Shown here: positions 8,682-17,840 of the stretch, piece by piece
How positions within the stretch are numbered: the first letter of the stretch is position 1
Layout of the letters: the number at the start of each line of letters is the position of its first letter
Assembly (NCBI GenBank): GCA_965240365.1
Contig: OZ251218.1
Span: 434,001 to 498,000, forward strand
DNA from: G965240365 sp965240365
GTDB taxonomy: Bacteria; Pseudomonadota; Gammaproteobacteria; Eutrophobiales; Eutrophobiaceae
DNA length: 64,000 nucleotides
Direction of reading: 5' to 3'
Notes under the pieces: model-generated
What the model was told of the DNA's origin: nothing
Database searches by the model: none
What the model saw: only the letters and a program-made list of their open reading frames with translations
Position numbers and translations under genes: made by a program

Positions 8682-9626
8682 ATGCAAATATTACTCGCCA
8701 ACCCACGCGGTTTTTGTGCCGGCGTTGATCGGGCCATCGGTATCGTGGAACGCGCCCTGACCTTGTTTGGCGCGCCGGTCTATGTCCGGCATGAGGTGGT
8801 GCATAACAAGTATGTGGTGAATTCATTACGCGACAAGGGCGCGATCTTTGTCGAGGAACTGGATGAAGTGCCGGACGATTCCACGGTCATTTTCAGCGCT
8901 CACGGCGTCTCGAAGGCGGTGCGCGAGGAAGCGGCAGAGCGTAATTTGCGGGTTTTTGACGCGATCTGCCCGCTGGTCACAAAGGTGCACATGGAAGTGG
9001 GCAAATACCAAAAAGAACAGCGCGAGTGTGTCTTGATCGGGCATGAAGGGCATCCGGAGGTAGAGGGCACCATCGGCCAATACCGCAGCGAAAACGGCGA
9101 GGGCGGGATGTATCTGGTTGAATCGGTTGCAGATGTCATGCGGCTTGAGGTCAAAAAACCGGACTTCCTGGCCTTTGTCACCCAGACCACCCTGTCCATG
9201 GATGACACGGCCGAGGTCATTGACGCATTGCGCCTGCGATTTCCGAAAATCGACGGCCCCAAGAAAGAGGACATCTGCTATGCGACCCAGAACAGGCAGG
9301 ATGCCGTCAAAAAGCTGGTCACGCAGTGCGATTTAATCCTGGTGGTCGGCTCGCCCAACAGTTCCAACTCCACCCGGCTTATGGAACTCTCGCAAAAGGC
9401 CGGCGTGCCGGCTTATCTGATAGACGATGCGTCTGAGATCAAGCAGGAATGGCTGGCCGGCCGGGAGAATATCGGCCTGACCGCCGGGGCCTCGGCGCCG
9501 GAGATACTGGTTGAAGAGGTCATCGCCAAGCTAAAACAGTGGGGCGCAAAAACGGTGGACGAGGCGCCGGGCATTACCGAGCGCGTGGTATTCTCCCTGC
9601 CCAGGGCCCTTGCCAAAAATCAATAA
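8682..9626 (+). CDS. ispH: 4-hydroxy-3-methylbut-2-enyl diphosphate reductase
   Basis: 314 aa, standard for IspH, the last enzyme of the MEP isoprenoid pathway, which reduces HMBPP to IPP and DMAPP using a [4Fe-4S] cluster. The cluster cysteines are C12 (RGFCAGVDRAI), C96 (FDAICPLVTKVH) and about C197 (DICYATQNRQ). The substrate histidines H41 (EVVHNKYVV) and H74 (SAHGVS) and the EGTIGQ region are intact. The 112-bp gap after lspA holds a short CAGGCAG palindrome but no gene. The 3' end overlaps the convergent glutaredoxin gene by seven bases. Confidence 0.98.
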   Translation: MQILLANPRGFCAGVDRAIGIVERALTLFGAPVYVRHEVVHNKYVVNSLRDKGAIFVEELDEVPDDSTVIFSAHGVSKAVREEAAERNLRVFDAICPLVTKVHMEVGKYQKEQRECVLIGHEGHPEVEGTIGQYRSENGEGGMYLVESVADVMRLEVKKPDFLAFVTQTTLSMDDTAEVIDALRLRFPKIDGPKKEDICYATQNRQDAVKKLVTQCDLILVVGSPNSSNSTRLMELSQKAGVPAYLIDDASEIKQEWLAGRENIGLTAGASAPEILVEEVIAKLKQWGAKTVDEAPGITERVVFSLPRALAKNQ

Positions 9627-10135
9627 ATATTAGGCGTCTGATCGCCGCCGTCAGCGTCGCTATCGGGCCCCGGCTCAGACGGGCCTGCCTCCAGCGCGGC
9701 CTTGAACGCGGCCCGGCTATAGCCCCGGATCAGCTTGCCGTCAATCACCGTTACCGGCACCTTTAATTCTCCGGCAAGGGCCTCGAATTCAGCCTGCGCT
9801 TCATAATCATTGGAGACATCTATCTCGGTCACAGAGACCCCGTTATCCTGTAGAAACTCCCTGACCTCATCGCAGGTGTCACATTTGGGGATCATGTACA
9901 GCGTGGCGGATTTGTCTGTCTCCAGGCCGGCAGCCGGCAGATCGGCAGTCGGCTTGCCGCGGGGCTCGCCCTTGACATAAATATTCTTGCGCCCCACCTC
10001 GGTATAACCGGGCGGACAATTCTTCTGAAACGAGCGATTACCCTCTTTATCCTCGCACTCGGCAATACTCACCGCGAGCAAAGGGCTGCTGAAAAATAAA
10101 AAACCGATAGTTAATAAAGTAGCCAGTTTTTTCAT
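9620..10135 (-). CDS. Exported DUF4124-like / glutaredoxin-family protein
   Basis: 171 aa. Residues 1-21 form a Sec signal peptide (MKKLATLLTIGFLFFSSPLL). Residues ~24-45 (ECEDKEGNRSFQKNCPPG) resemble a short DUF4124 strand motif with two cysteines. Residues ~78-150 are a glutaredoxin fold with a CDTC active site (IPKCDTCDEV), a cis-Pro (VPVTVIDG) and GYSRAAF. It probably acts on thiols or disulfides in the periplasm; the partner is unknown. The acidic C-terminal tail is low complexity. It is convergent with ispH, and an upstream AGGAGAT-type ribosome site is visible on the minus strand. Confidence 0.8.
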   Translation of the reverse strand: MKKLATLLTIGFLFFSSPLLAVSIAECEDKEGNRSFQKNCPPGYTEVGRKNIYVKGEPRGKPTADLPAAGLETDKSATLYMIPKCDTCDEVREFLQDNGVSVTEIDVSNDYEAQAEFEALAGELKVPVTVIDGKLIRGYSRAAFKAALEAGPSEPGPDSDADGGDQTPNIY

Positions 10136-10741
10136 ATTTTATCTCCTGAAATAAGGCGGCACGGGGTAAATATAATACAATAAATGTCTGCGAAGCGCAG
10201 GGGCGCTGTAGCGGCTGATCCGAGCCGTTGTCTATAGCATGGCGATTATGGAGGACTGCGGCGCAATTATCATTTTCACCTCTGACAAGTGTCGCTATAG
10301 ATGGCGCTCTCCAAACTTGCCAGCCGAGCTGATAATCTCGGCATCGTGTTTACGCGCTTCGATCTGCTCGGCCTGTATTTAATGATGTCTTCGATTTTTC
10401 CCATAATGCAAACCCGGCCTGCTAATTTAAAGTCAAAGTATATAAAGCCTTGACCCGGATACTTAAAACTCAAAGCACTTCTGAATAAGTTCCTGCTTCC
10501 TCAGAAATGATGTTAGGGTCGAAAAGCACACGATTTACTGTCGTATTCGAGATGTTCGTACTCATATTATCGACATGCTATATCAATCAATGGAGCCGGC
10601 ATTGTACATTAAATAGAGCTTAATGATCGCTGACTTCTCACTCCAACTCCTTGATCTAGCTGGTAATATCGTATATGCGGTCTATGCGCCGAAATGTTTT
10701 ACACTGTGACACGGCATAACCCATAACCCACAAATACATCC
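10136..10741. other. Gene-poor intergenic stretch
   Basis: No convincing intact gene. On the minus strand around 10300-10400 a short frame reads EARKHDAEIISSAGKFGERHL and stops; it could be the tail of a lost gene, but I recognise no family. The stretch is more AT-rich than its flanks. Confidence 0.4.
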
Positions 10742-10936
10742 TTAAGGAAACTCTGATTGAATCAGAGTTTCCTGCGTTACAGGGACGTACCGCCAAAATC
10801 AATGATGCAAGTCATTGATTTTGAAGCCCTGCCTGCTGCAGGCAGGAAGGTGAAAATCGCATTTTCACCTTGCGTGCTCTGACCTGCCTGCTGCAGGCAG
10901 GGAAATCCAGGATGGATTTATTCAGAGCTTCCTTAA
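10742..10936 (+). repeat. MITE-like hairpin element, copy B (most complete)
   Basis: 195 bp with both ends intact: TTAAGGAAACTCTGATTG at the left and TTCAGAGCTTCCTTAA at the right, giving an imperfect terminal inverted repeat. The internal order of palindromes is the same as copy A. It lies ~200 bp upstream of the TonB receptor operon. Confidence 0.9.
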
Positions 10937-11084
10937 GAAACAGCGCTATCACTACATCAACCGGGGCCGTGTAGTGCATCACTCATCCAGCCGTTGATCC
11001 AACTGCGACAGACCAGTCAACCGGGTAGATCGCGTGCTGCCAAGACTCGGGCTTGACCCAATACATGAACCCTGCTAACTTGAT

Positions 11085-11113
11085 TATACTAATACCAATG
11101 AGAAATATTATCA
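11085..11113 (+). promoter_or_regulatory. Fur-box-like operator and -10 element ahead of the TonB operon
   Basis: TGAGAAATATTATCA at 11099-11113 matches the 7-1-7 Fur consensus TGATAAT-N-ATTATCA at all but two positions. A -10-like TATACT lies at 11085-11090, so bound Fur would cover the start of transcription. Iron repression is inferred from this match only. Confidence 0.55.
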
Positions 11114-11132
11114 TAATAACATGGAGCATAAT

Positions 11133-14027
11133 ATGAACAACGAAGCACGGCCCGGCAAGCGCCGGAGTATCATCTGCACTGGCTTGCTTGCCGTCATGGC
11201 AGGCGCGGTAGCAGCCCTGTTTGTTGGCAATGCAGCGGCAGAACCCATTGCCTCAGGTCAGGCGGCGCCCGTCGCGGAACAGTCACTCGAGTTTGCTATT
11301 CCAGCCGGGGATCTTGTCGAGGCATTGACGCAATTCGCGGCCAAAACCGATCTGGAACTCGTTTACGATGCCGACTTGCTGGCTGGCAAGAAAACCCGCG
11401 GGCTCGCCGGCAGCTATACGCCTCCCCAGGCGCTCTACGTGCTGCTTATTGATGCGGGGCAGACCTTCCGCTTTGCCGCATCGGACAGAGTAATTATCCA
11501 AGCGATTGCCGCCAATACCGATGCTGACGATGCCGTGCTGTTGGCGCCGTCCATCGCGCTGGCCGCGCGCCCGACGGGTGTGACTATCGACAAAACCAGC
11601 ACCGGCCGCGCATTGGTTGGCCGCGGGGCCATAGCCAGCTTGGACCAAGGCGCCGGCGACCCGACCGACGCCTTCACGCAACTGCCGAATCTGGAGTTCA
11701 GTCGAAGTCAATACCGGGTAACCAAAGACAGTGAGCAGTCACTTCTACCACAGGAAATCAGCATTTCTGGCGGCGATATATACAGTAATCTGCTCACCTT
11801 TGACGGCATTCAAACCAAATCCTATATCTATAATGTGACCGACAATAACCCCGCAAATTTCGATGCGCTGGGCATCTCAACTACCCATATCGTGCAGCTT
11901 GATTCCAATCTCCTGGAGCAGATTGCCGTGCAGGACAGCAACGTTTCCGCCAAATACACCGGCTTCACAGGCGGAGTGGTGGAGTTTAAAACCCGCGATC
12001 CGCGCGATACAGCCGGGGCTTCCTTTTCGGCGACCTATGCGGGCGATTCCCTGACCCATTACTTGGTCGGCGTTGATGAAGCCGTGGATCGGGCGAAATT
12101 TCCGGAACCCGAATTTGAGCGGTATAAACTCCGTGGCGTGGTCGATTGGCCCTTTAGCGACCGGCTTTCCTCCATGCTCGCCCTCTCCCTGCGGCAGTCG
12201 CAAATCGTCCGCCCCATCTCGCCGGATTACACCATTTACCAGAACCCGTCCACGGAGACTGCAAGCCGAAGCATGCAATTGCTGGGCAAGCTGAAATATA
12301 ACCTGTCCGGCGAAGATACCCTGTTGCTGAACACGAACATTACCCCGTATAAAAGCGAATTTACCCGCGGCAATGTCTTTGGGGACCGGCAGAGCACCGA
12401 TGGCATCAGCTATGTAAACAGCCTGGAGTGGCGTCGCGAGCACGGTAATTTTTCTTCCAATCTTAAGGCGATCTATTCCGAGGCGGACATGAAGCGGGAT
12501 GCGCCCAATACGTTCCTGCGCTGGACCAACACGGCGTACAGAAATAGCCGGCCGCGACAGCCGCAGACGGATTTTTGCAATAGAAGGCTTTGCGCGACCG
12601 GCGGCTTTGGTGACATTCAGTCACAGCAGCAGACCTTGGGCCTGGATGCCGCTTTTAGCTATTATTTTGCAAAAAATGATCTTAACTTCGGCTTCCGCTG
12701 GTACCGGGACGAAGTAGAGAGCAAGCGCTTTGACACCAACTATATTTACGCCTTTGCCTCAAGCCGGCAAGGTAGTCGCCGTAATATTATCTGCGTTGAT
12801 CCCGGTGATGTCGCCTGTATTGGCGGGCAACAGGTAATCACGCGCCGCAATGTATTATCCGCCTATGATATAGGCGTAAATATAAACGCCGTTGACGGCT
12901 ACACGGAGCTTGAGGGATTTATCCCGCTGAATGGCCTGATCAATAAATTTCGCTATCGCGCCGGGCTCAATATTACTTATGAAGACTATCTGAAAAATAC
13001 GGATATCGCGCCGCGCCTTAGTTTGGGCCTGGATGTCGGCAACGCCTGGGCGCTGGACATCGGCGCAAACCGCTACTACACGCGCAATCTGCTGTCCTAT
13101 GCCCTGCGCGATGGCAAGCCGAGCCCTTTTCTGGAAAATCGCCGCTTTGAGCGCAATGGCAGGGATTACCGCTATCAAAATGACTGGGTGCTCTACAGTC
13201 AGTCTGCAAGGACCAAGTACAGCGATGCCAATCTGAAAACGCCGCACAGTGACGAACTGACGTTTGCCATAACCTACAGCGACGCTGATGGCCTTGGCAC
13301 CCTGCGTCTTAAGGGCATTTACCGCGACAACAAGGACCGGATTGCCCGCAACCTGGAACAACGGCAATTGACCCGCGTACTCAGAGGCAGGGAAGTCACA
13401 TACAACCAGCGCTTTTATACGCCCACCAACGGCGGCCGCAGTTCCTACCGCGGCCTTTCGCTGGAATGGAACAAGTCGCTGGACAATCACTTCCTGTCCC
13501 TGGTTGCGACCTTGTCGAAGACCGAATCGAGCAACCTGGATTACTTTGATCAGAGTGAGGATGGTTCGGAGCAGGTTGCCTACCTCGCCAATCCCGAGGG
13601 CGCGGCCAGACTTGACGATGCTGCCTTTGCCGCGACCCTGACCACTATTGATGCGTTGTCGCTACGCCGGCAGGACTTTTCCACGCCCTTTATACTGTCC
13701 GGTTTTTGGAAGGCCAACTGGCTGGGCGGCAAATTGGTCACCAGCATCGACGGACGCTTCATACCCGGTTGGAAAGATATAGTCAATACTGGCCGGGGCC
13801 GTCGCTACCGGGGCGTGCGTTATGACATATACGGTGATGTCGAACGCCGCAACCGGCTGCGTTTCAATGCCGAAATGAGCTACCGGCTCGATCTTAGCAG
13901 CGTACCAGTGACGCTTGGGGCGCGCGTCAATAACCTGTTCAATCATTCATCCAGAACCGCCACGGCGCGCAACCCTTACGAAAAAGGGCGTAGCTTTATA
14001 TTCAGCATTGAAGTGCCTTTTGACTGA
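11133..14027 (+). CDS. TonB-dependent outer-membrane receptor with STN domain
   Basis: 964 aa from the ATG at 11133, preferred over the ATG at 11121 because GGAG lies six bases upstream. A signal peptide spans about residues 1-38 (cleavage near NAAAEP). An STN (secretin/TonB short N-terminal) domain covers ~50-125 (FAIPAGDLVEALTQFAAK..LELVYD). A plug follows (~165-290), then a long beta-barrel ending in aromatic FIFSIEVPFD. An STN domain often signals to a FecR/FecI pair, but neither lies nearby. The ligand is unknown; the Fur-like site suggests iron or an iron-bearing compound. Genes for a di-heme peroxidase, ExbB, ExbD, ExbD and TonB follow almost without gaps. Confidence 0.9.
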   Translation: MNNEARPGKRRSIICTGLLAVMAGAVAALFVGNAAAEPIASGQAAPVAEQSLEFAIPAGDLVEALTQFAAKTDLELVYDADLLAGKKTRGLAGSYTPPQALYVLLIDAGQTFRFAASDRVIIQAIAANTDADDAVLLAPSIALAARPTGVTIDKTSTGRALVGRGAIASLDQGAGDPTDAFTQLPNLEFSRSQYRVTKDSEQSLLPQEISISGGDIYSNLLTFDGIQTKSYIYNVTDNNPANFDALGISTTHIVQLDSNLLEQIAVQDSNVSAKYTGFTGGVVEFKTRDPRDTAGASFSATYAGDSLTHYLVGVDEAVDRAKFPEPEFERYKLRGVVDWPFSDRLSSMLALSLRQSQIVRPISPDYTIYQNPSTETASRSMQLLGKLKYNLSGEDTLLLNTNITPYKSEFTRGNVFGDRQSTDGISYVNSLEWRREHGNFSSNLKAIYSEADMKRDAPNTFLRWTNTAYRNSRPRQPQTDFCNRRLCATGGFGDIQSQQQTLGLDAAFSYYFAKNDLNFGFRWYRDEVESKRFDTNYIYAFASSRQGSRRNIICVDPGDVACIGGQQVITRRNVLSAYDIGVNINAVDGYTELEGFIPLNGLINKFRYRAGLNITYEDYLKNTDIAPRLSLGLDVGNAWALDIGANRYYTRNLLSYALRDGKPSPFLENRRFERNGRDYRYQNDWVLYSQSARTKYSDANLKTPHSDELTFAITYSDADGLGTLRLKGIYRDNKDRIARNLEQRQLTRVLRGREVTYNQRFYTPTNGGRSSYRGLSLEWNKSLDNHFLSLVATLSKTESSNLDYFDQSEDGSEQVAYLANPEGAARLDDAAFAATLTTIDALSLRRQDFSTPFILSGFWKANWLGGKLVTSIDGRFIPGWKDIVNTGRGRRYRGVRYDIYGDVERRNRLRFNAEMSYRLDLSSVPVTLGARVNNLFNHSSRTATARNPYEKGRSFIFSIEVPFD

Positions 14028-14046
14028 TTCGAGCACGTGCCAGATC

Positions 14047-15186
14047 ATGCGTAACAGTCGGAGAATAAAGGGTGCGGTGGCGCTGGCCGCCGCGCTTTGC
14101 ATCTGTGTATGGGCGGCGCCCGCGCGGGGCGGCGCCGGGCAAGCCTGCGAGGAGCAACAGCGGCCAGCGGGCGAGAATGAATCGTGCTCGGCAACGCTGC
14201 GCGCCCTGTACGCGCGGCCGCAGTCGGAATGGCCCGCGCCGTCGCTTTCAGCGGGCGTCGCACACCGGCCCCTGAGCGCCATGCCCTCCGCCGTTTACAC
14301 GGCAGAAAACCTGTACAGCGAAAGCCGGGAAAAGCTCGGCAAAAAGCTGTTTCACGACCCGGGGTTGTCGCAATCGGGACAGATCGCCTGTGCCAACTGC
14401 CACGCCAAACAACTGGCGTTTACCGATCGCCTGCATAAATCTTTCGGCCACGACCGGCAGGAAGGCCAGCGCAACGCCCTGTCTATACTAAATGCCGGCC
14501 ACCAGCGGGAATTTTCCTGGACCGGCCGCGCCGCTTCCCTTGAAGCGCAGGCGCTGACCGCCATCAGTCACCCCAAGGAGATGGCCGCCGACCCGCGCCA
14601 GACGCTGGCCTACGTGCGCGCCCAAGCGCACTATCAAGATGCCTTCGCGGCCGCCTACGGTGCTGAGCAAATCTCCATGCAGACTATTTTGAAGGCCTTG
14701 GCGGTGTTTATCCGCTCCCGCAACAGCCGCTCCAAATTCGATCTTTTCATGCGCGGCAAAAGGACGCTTCTCAACGATCAGGAGCTTCTGGGCCTGCACC
14801 TGTTTCGCACCAAGGCGCGCTGCATGAACTGCCACAGTGGCCCGCTTTTGACCGATCATGCTTACCACAATCTGGGGCTGCATTTTTATGGGCGTAAGGG
14901 CGAAGACCTAGGCCGCTACTATGTGACCGGTAGAGCGCGCGATGTCGGCGCGTTTCGCACGCCGTCGCTGCGCGCTGTCAAAAACACCGGCCCCTGGATG
15001 CACACCGGCCTGTTTTCCAGGCTGGACTTCGTCATCAACGCCTACAATGCCGGTGGCTACCGGCCCAAGCCAAAAGGCGATCAGATACACGATCCGCTGT
15101 TTCCAACCACCTCGCCGCTACTGCAAAAGCTTGGTCTGACGGCGGCCGAGAAACAGGCGCTCAAGGCTTTCCTCGAAACGCTGTGA
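14047..15186 (+). CDS. Di-heme cytochrome c peroxidase / MauG family protein
   Basis: 379 aa from the ATG at 14047 (MRNSRRIKGAV), with a signal peptide to about residue 27. Two c-type heme motifs are present: CANCH near residue 117 and CMNCH near 260. Conserved segments KLFHDPGLS, NALSILNAG and FRTPSLRAV match the bacterial CCP/MauG fold. Family members reduce H2O2 in the periplasm or, like MauG and MbnH, oxidise a protein or peptide partner. It sits inside a TonB-uptake operon, 19 bp after the receptor and overlapping exbB, which suggests a role in processing or releasing the imported ligand rather than general peroxide defence. That role is inference. Confidence 0.9.
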   Translation: MRNSRRIKGAVALAAALCICVWAAPARGGAGQACEEQQRPAGENESCSATLRALYARPQSEWPAPSLSAGVAHRPLSAMPSAVYTAENLYSESREKLGKKLFHDPGLSQSGQIACANCHAKQLAFTDRLHKSFGHDRQEGQRNALSILNAGHQREFSWTGRAASLEAQALTAISHPKEMAADPRQTLAYVRAQAHYQDAFAAAYGAEQISMQTILKALAVFIRSRNSRSKFDLFMRGKRTLLNDQELLGLHLFRTKARCMNCHSGPLLTDHAYHNLGLHFYGRKGEDLGRYYVTGRARDVGAFRTPSLRAVKNTGPWMHTGLFSRLDFVINAYNAGGYRPKPKGDQIHDPLFPTTSPLLQKLGLTAAEKQALKAFLETL

Positions 15187-15836
15187 GCGCGGAACAGTCC
15201 CTCTCTGCCCTGTCGTTGTTGTTGCAAAACGGCGGGCCGGTAATCGCCATTCTGATCCTGATGTCGATGCTCATGCTGACCGTGGCGTTGTGGAAGCTGG
15301 CCCAGTTCTCGGCCATGCGCCTCTGGCGCTACCGAGCCCTGGATGACAAAATCTCCGCCTATCTAGCCGGCTACGGCACGCCAGATATTCTGGCCGAGGC
15401 GCGTGCCAGCGCCAATCCGGTGCTGAGCATGCTGGGCCGGGTGCAGGCGCTGCACGCGGCCCGGCGCGATGACGCGGATATCACCGCCGAAGTGCGCTGC
15501 ACGGCCTCGGAGAGTATCGAAACCATGCGCTCCGGGCTTAGAATTATCGAATTGATCGCCACCTTGAGCCCCCTGCTAGGGCTGCTCGGCACGGTGCTTG
15601 GCATGATCGAGGCATTTCAGCAGTTGCAACTCGACAGTTCGCAGGTTGACCCATCGGTGCTCTCAGGAGGAATCTGGATGGCGCTTTTGACCACGGCGGC
15701 GGGGCTGGCCGTTGCCGTGCCGGCCGTTGCCCTGCATAACTTTTTCGAAGCCGTTGTCGAGCGCACGGCGCTGCGCATGGAACGGGTGGCAACCCGGGTA
15801 CAGGCCATTCCGGCCACGCGGCAGACGGCTGAATAA
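15183..15836 (+). CDS. exbB: ExbB/TolQ-type proton channel subunit
   Basis: 217 aa with a GTG start overlapping the peroxidase stop (GTGA). Three membrane segments: ~18-40, ~120-142 (LSPLLGLLGTVLGMIEAF, the ExbB signature) and ~160-182 (ALLTTAAGLAVAVPAVALHNFF), which carry the small residues and Thr that line the channel. It forms the pentameric part of the inner-membrane motor that energises TonB. It overlaps exbD by one base. It is dedicated to this operon by position. Confidence 0.92.
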   Translation: MSAEQSLSALSLLLQNGGPVIAILILMSMLMLTVALWKLAQFSAMRLWRYRALDDKISAYLAGYGTPDILAEARASANPVLSMLGRVQALHAARRDDADITAEVRCTASESIETMRSGLRIIELIATLSPLLGLLGTVLGMIEAFQQLQLDSSQVDPSVLSGGIWMALLTTAAGLAVAVPAVALHNFFEAVVERTALRMERVATRVQAIPATRQTAE

Positions 15837-16231
15837 TGGCCGCCGGGATCGTCTATCAAACCCGCAAAGTGCGGATAAATATGACGCCGCTGGTCGATGT
15901 GGTCTTCATTCTGCTGGTGTTTTTTATGCTGACGTCCAGTTTTATCCAGCGCCGGGCGCTACCGATGAACATGCCGCAATTGCTGCCGGGCGTGGCGGTG
16001 TTCGAGGCCGAACAGATGCAACGCTTGGATGTCCTGCCGCGGGCCGTGCTGTGGCAGGGCCGCAGGCTCACGCTTGAGGCTTTGATGCGCGAAATTCGCG
16101 CCGGCCAAGTGCGGGCGCTCGCCGTAAGCGCCGGGCCGGATACAGAACTTGGGCGCTATATCCGCGCTATTGAGGAATTGGGCGGCATAGCGGGCCTGAA
16201 GATTCACATGCTGGCTCCAAGAGAGGATTAA
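15836..16231 (+). CDS. exbD: ExbD biopolymer transport protein, first copy
   Basis: 131 aa with a single N-terminal membrane helix, MTPLVDVVFILLVFFML. This contains the proton-carrying Asp (D21) conserved in ExbD and TolR. A periplasmic domain follows. Its start overlaps the exbB stop (TAATG). Together with ExbB it converts proton flow into TonB movement. The next gene is a second, altered ExbD. Confidence 0.92.
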   Translation: MAAGIVYQTRKVRINMTPLVDVVFILLVFFMLTSSFIQRRALPMNMPQLLPGVAVFEAEQMQRLDVLPRAVLWQGRRLTLEALMREIRAGQVRALAVSAGPDTELGRYIRAIEELGGIAGLKIHMLAPRED

Positions 16232-16233
16232 AC

Positions 16234-16626
16234 ATGCCGTTTTACCGCCCGCGACACAAATCCGCCGGGGAAAATGTGGTGCCGCTCATCAATATCGTCT
16301 TTTTGTTGCTGATTTTTTTCATGGTGGCGGGTCAGATGCAAGACGACAACCACGGGCAGATTACGCCGCCCGCATCCGCTCATGGTGAGAGCATGCAAGC
16401 GGACGCAAACATATTGGGCATGAACGCCGCGGGCGAACTGTTCTGGCGGGGGGAGCGCTATTTACCGACAGAGCTTGCCGCTGCCGATCTGCCGGTGCTT
16501 GAACAGATGACTATTCTCGCCGATGAAAAGACCAAGGCGGCGGCGCTATTGCGCGTTCTGGAAATATTGCGTAGCGCGGATATTGGCCGCGTGCATTTAG
16601 TAACGCGGGCGGAGCAACCCATGTGA
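16234..16626 (+). CDS. ExbD-like protein, second copy, with Asn in place of the channel Asp
   Basis: 130 aa with the same layout as the first ExbD, but the membrane helix reads VVPLINIVFLLLIFFMV. The position that carries the essential Asp in ExbD/TolR is Asn (N20, codon AAT). The surrounding helix is well conserved, so the change does not look like decay. By family knowledge this subunit should not relay protons itself. If it pairs with the first ExbD, the dimer inside the ExbB pentamer would have one protonatable and one neutral side. Two bases separate it from exbD, and tonB overlaps its stop. Confidence 0.88.
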   Translation: MPFYRPRHKSAGENVVPLINIVFLLLIFFMVAGQMQDDNHGQITPPASAHGESMQADANILGMNAAGELFWRGERYLPTELAAADLPVLEQMTILADEKTKAAALLRVLEILRSADIGRVHLVTRAEQPM

Positions 16627-17546
16627 AGCGGCAAGCGCGAATATGGGCGCTCTGCGCGCTGGGGTCCCTGGCCGCCCACGCCGTCTTGCTCCTGTTGCTC
16701 GCGGCAACGACACCCGGCGCCCGCACGCCGGGGGCCGGTGGCATAGAGATCGGGCTTGGCCATGCGGGTCAGTCCGCTGGTTTGCGTGAAGACCGCGACA
16801 CGCTTACCGCCGACAGCCCGGCGGCCGCAGCCCGCCAGGAAGCGGTCCGGTCAGCAGGGCAGTCCGCCGCTCCGCTGAACCCTGCCAAACCAGCGCCGCT
16901 GTCCGTCCCTCCGGCGATTCGGCCTGCGAAAACTGCCGCTTTGCAAAAGGCTGCGCCCGAACCCTGCGCGGAAAACTGCCCTCCTGCCGAGACCACAACA
17001 GCCGCCGTGCCGGCAACGGCCAACAATGTGCCGGCGGCAACATCCGTCCCGGCCCCTGCCGAGCGGCCGGTAGCGGATGACAAGACCGATGGCGAGATCG
17101 GAGATAGTCATCAGCTAACAAACAGCGCCGTAAGCGGCGGCACTCAGACACGACCCGGGCAAACGGCGGTACGGGGACAGGAAAATACTTCTGGCAGTGG
17201 CGGCAGGCAGGCGAGCGGCTTCGGCGATAACCGCGGCGGCGGCAGTGCTGAACCCGGCCGGCTGCAAAGTTACTACGCTGAACTGCACGCCTGGATACAA
17301 CGCCACCAAACCTATCCGGACAAGGCTAGACGCCTGCGACAGGCGGGCGTTACTCTGGTAAAACTCGGCGTGGCCCGGGACGGGAAACTGCTGTTTGCCC
17401 GCGTGGAGAAAAGCTCCGGCTATCCACTCTTGGATCAGGCCGCGCTGGATGCCATCAAACGGGCCGACCCACTGATTGCGATCCCCGCGAGCATAGGCAA
17501 GCCGATGCTCACCCTCATTATTCCTATGCAATTTATTCTCACCTGA
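16623..17546 (+). CDS. tonB: TonB energy-transducing protein
   Basis: 307 aa with a GTG start overlapping the ExbD2 stop. An N-terminal membrane anchor spans ~4-26 (WALCALGSLAAHAVLLLLLA) with the His used by TonB to couple to ExbB/D. A long Pro/Ala/Thr-rich periplasm-spanning region covers ~30-210. The C-terminal TonB domain covers ~218-307 (YPDKARRLRQAGVTLVKLGV; SSGYPLLDQAALDAI). It contacts the TonB box of the receptor. Last gene of the operon; no clear terminator follows. Confidence 0.92.
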   Translation: MKRQARIWALCALGSLAAHAVLLLLLAATTPGARTPGAGGIEIGLGHAGQSAGLREDRDTLTADSPAAAARQEAVRSAGQSAAPLNPAKPAPLSVPPAIRPAKTAALQKAAPEPCAENCPPAETTTAAVPATANNVPAATSVPAPAERPVADDKTDGEIGDSHQLTNSAVSGGTQTRPGQTAVRGQENTSGSGGRQASGFGDNRGGGSAEPGRLQSYYAELHAWIQRHQTYPDKARRLRQAGVTLVKLGVARDGKLLFARVEKSSGYPLLDQAALDAIKRADPLIAIPASIGKPMLTLIIPMQFILT

Positions 17547-17840
17547 ATCCCGCGGCGCGCCTTTTCAAGCACGGCGAGGGAAAGACAAGCCATCATCGCT
17601 ATCTTAAAGCAGGGCAAAACACCAGAACAGTGTCAGCGGGCTATTATTATCATAGACTTTTTAGCGCAGATGCTTAAAATTCAAACTTTATCACCCGTGC
17701 CTGTAGCAAGCCAGAATGACGGAACGGAGAGCATGGCCCTTGTCATCACTCCGGCGCCCACGGCAACAACAAAAGCACGCTAATGATACAATCGAACCAG
17801 AACTCCCTGATAAATGCTTGATTCATTGAGGTCACTACTC

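Noticed and set aside
10276..10473. 65-aa minus-strand frame
   Set aside because: No family recognised and the better-looking peptide is in a different frame; treated as intergenic or a trace of a lost gene.
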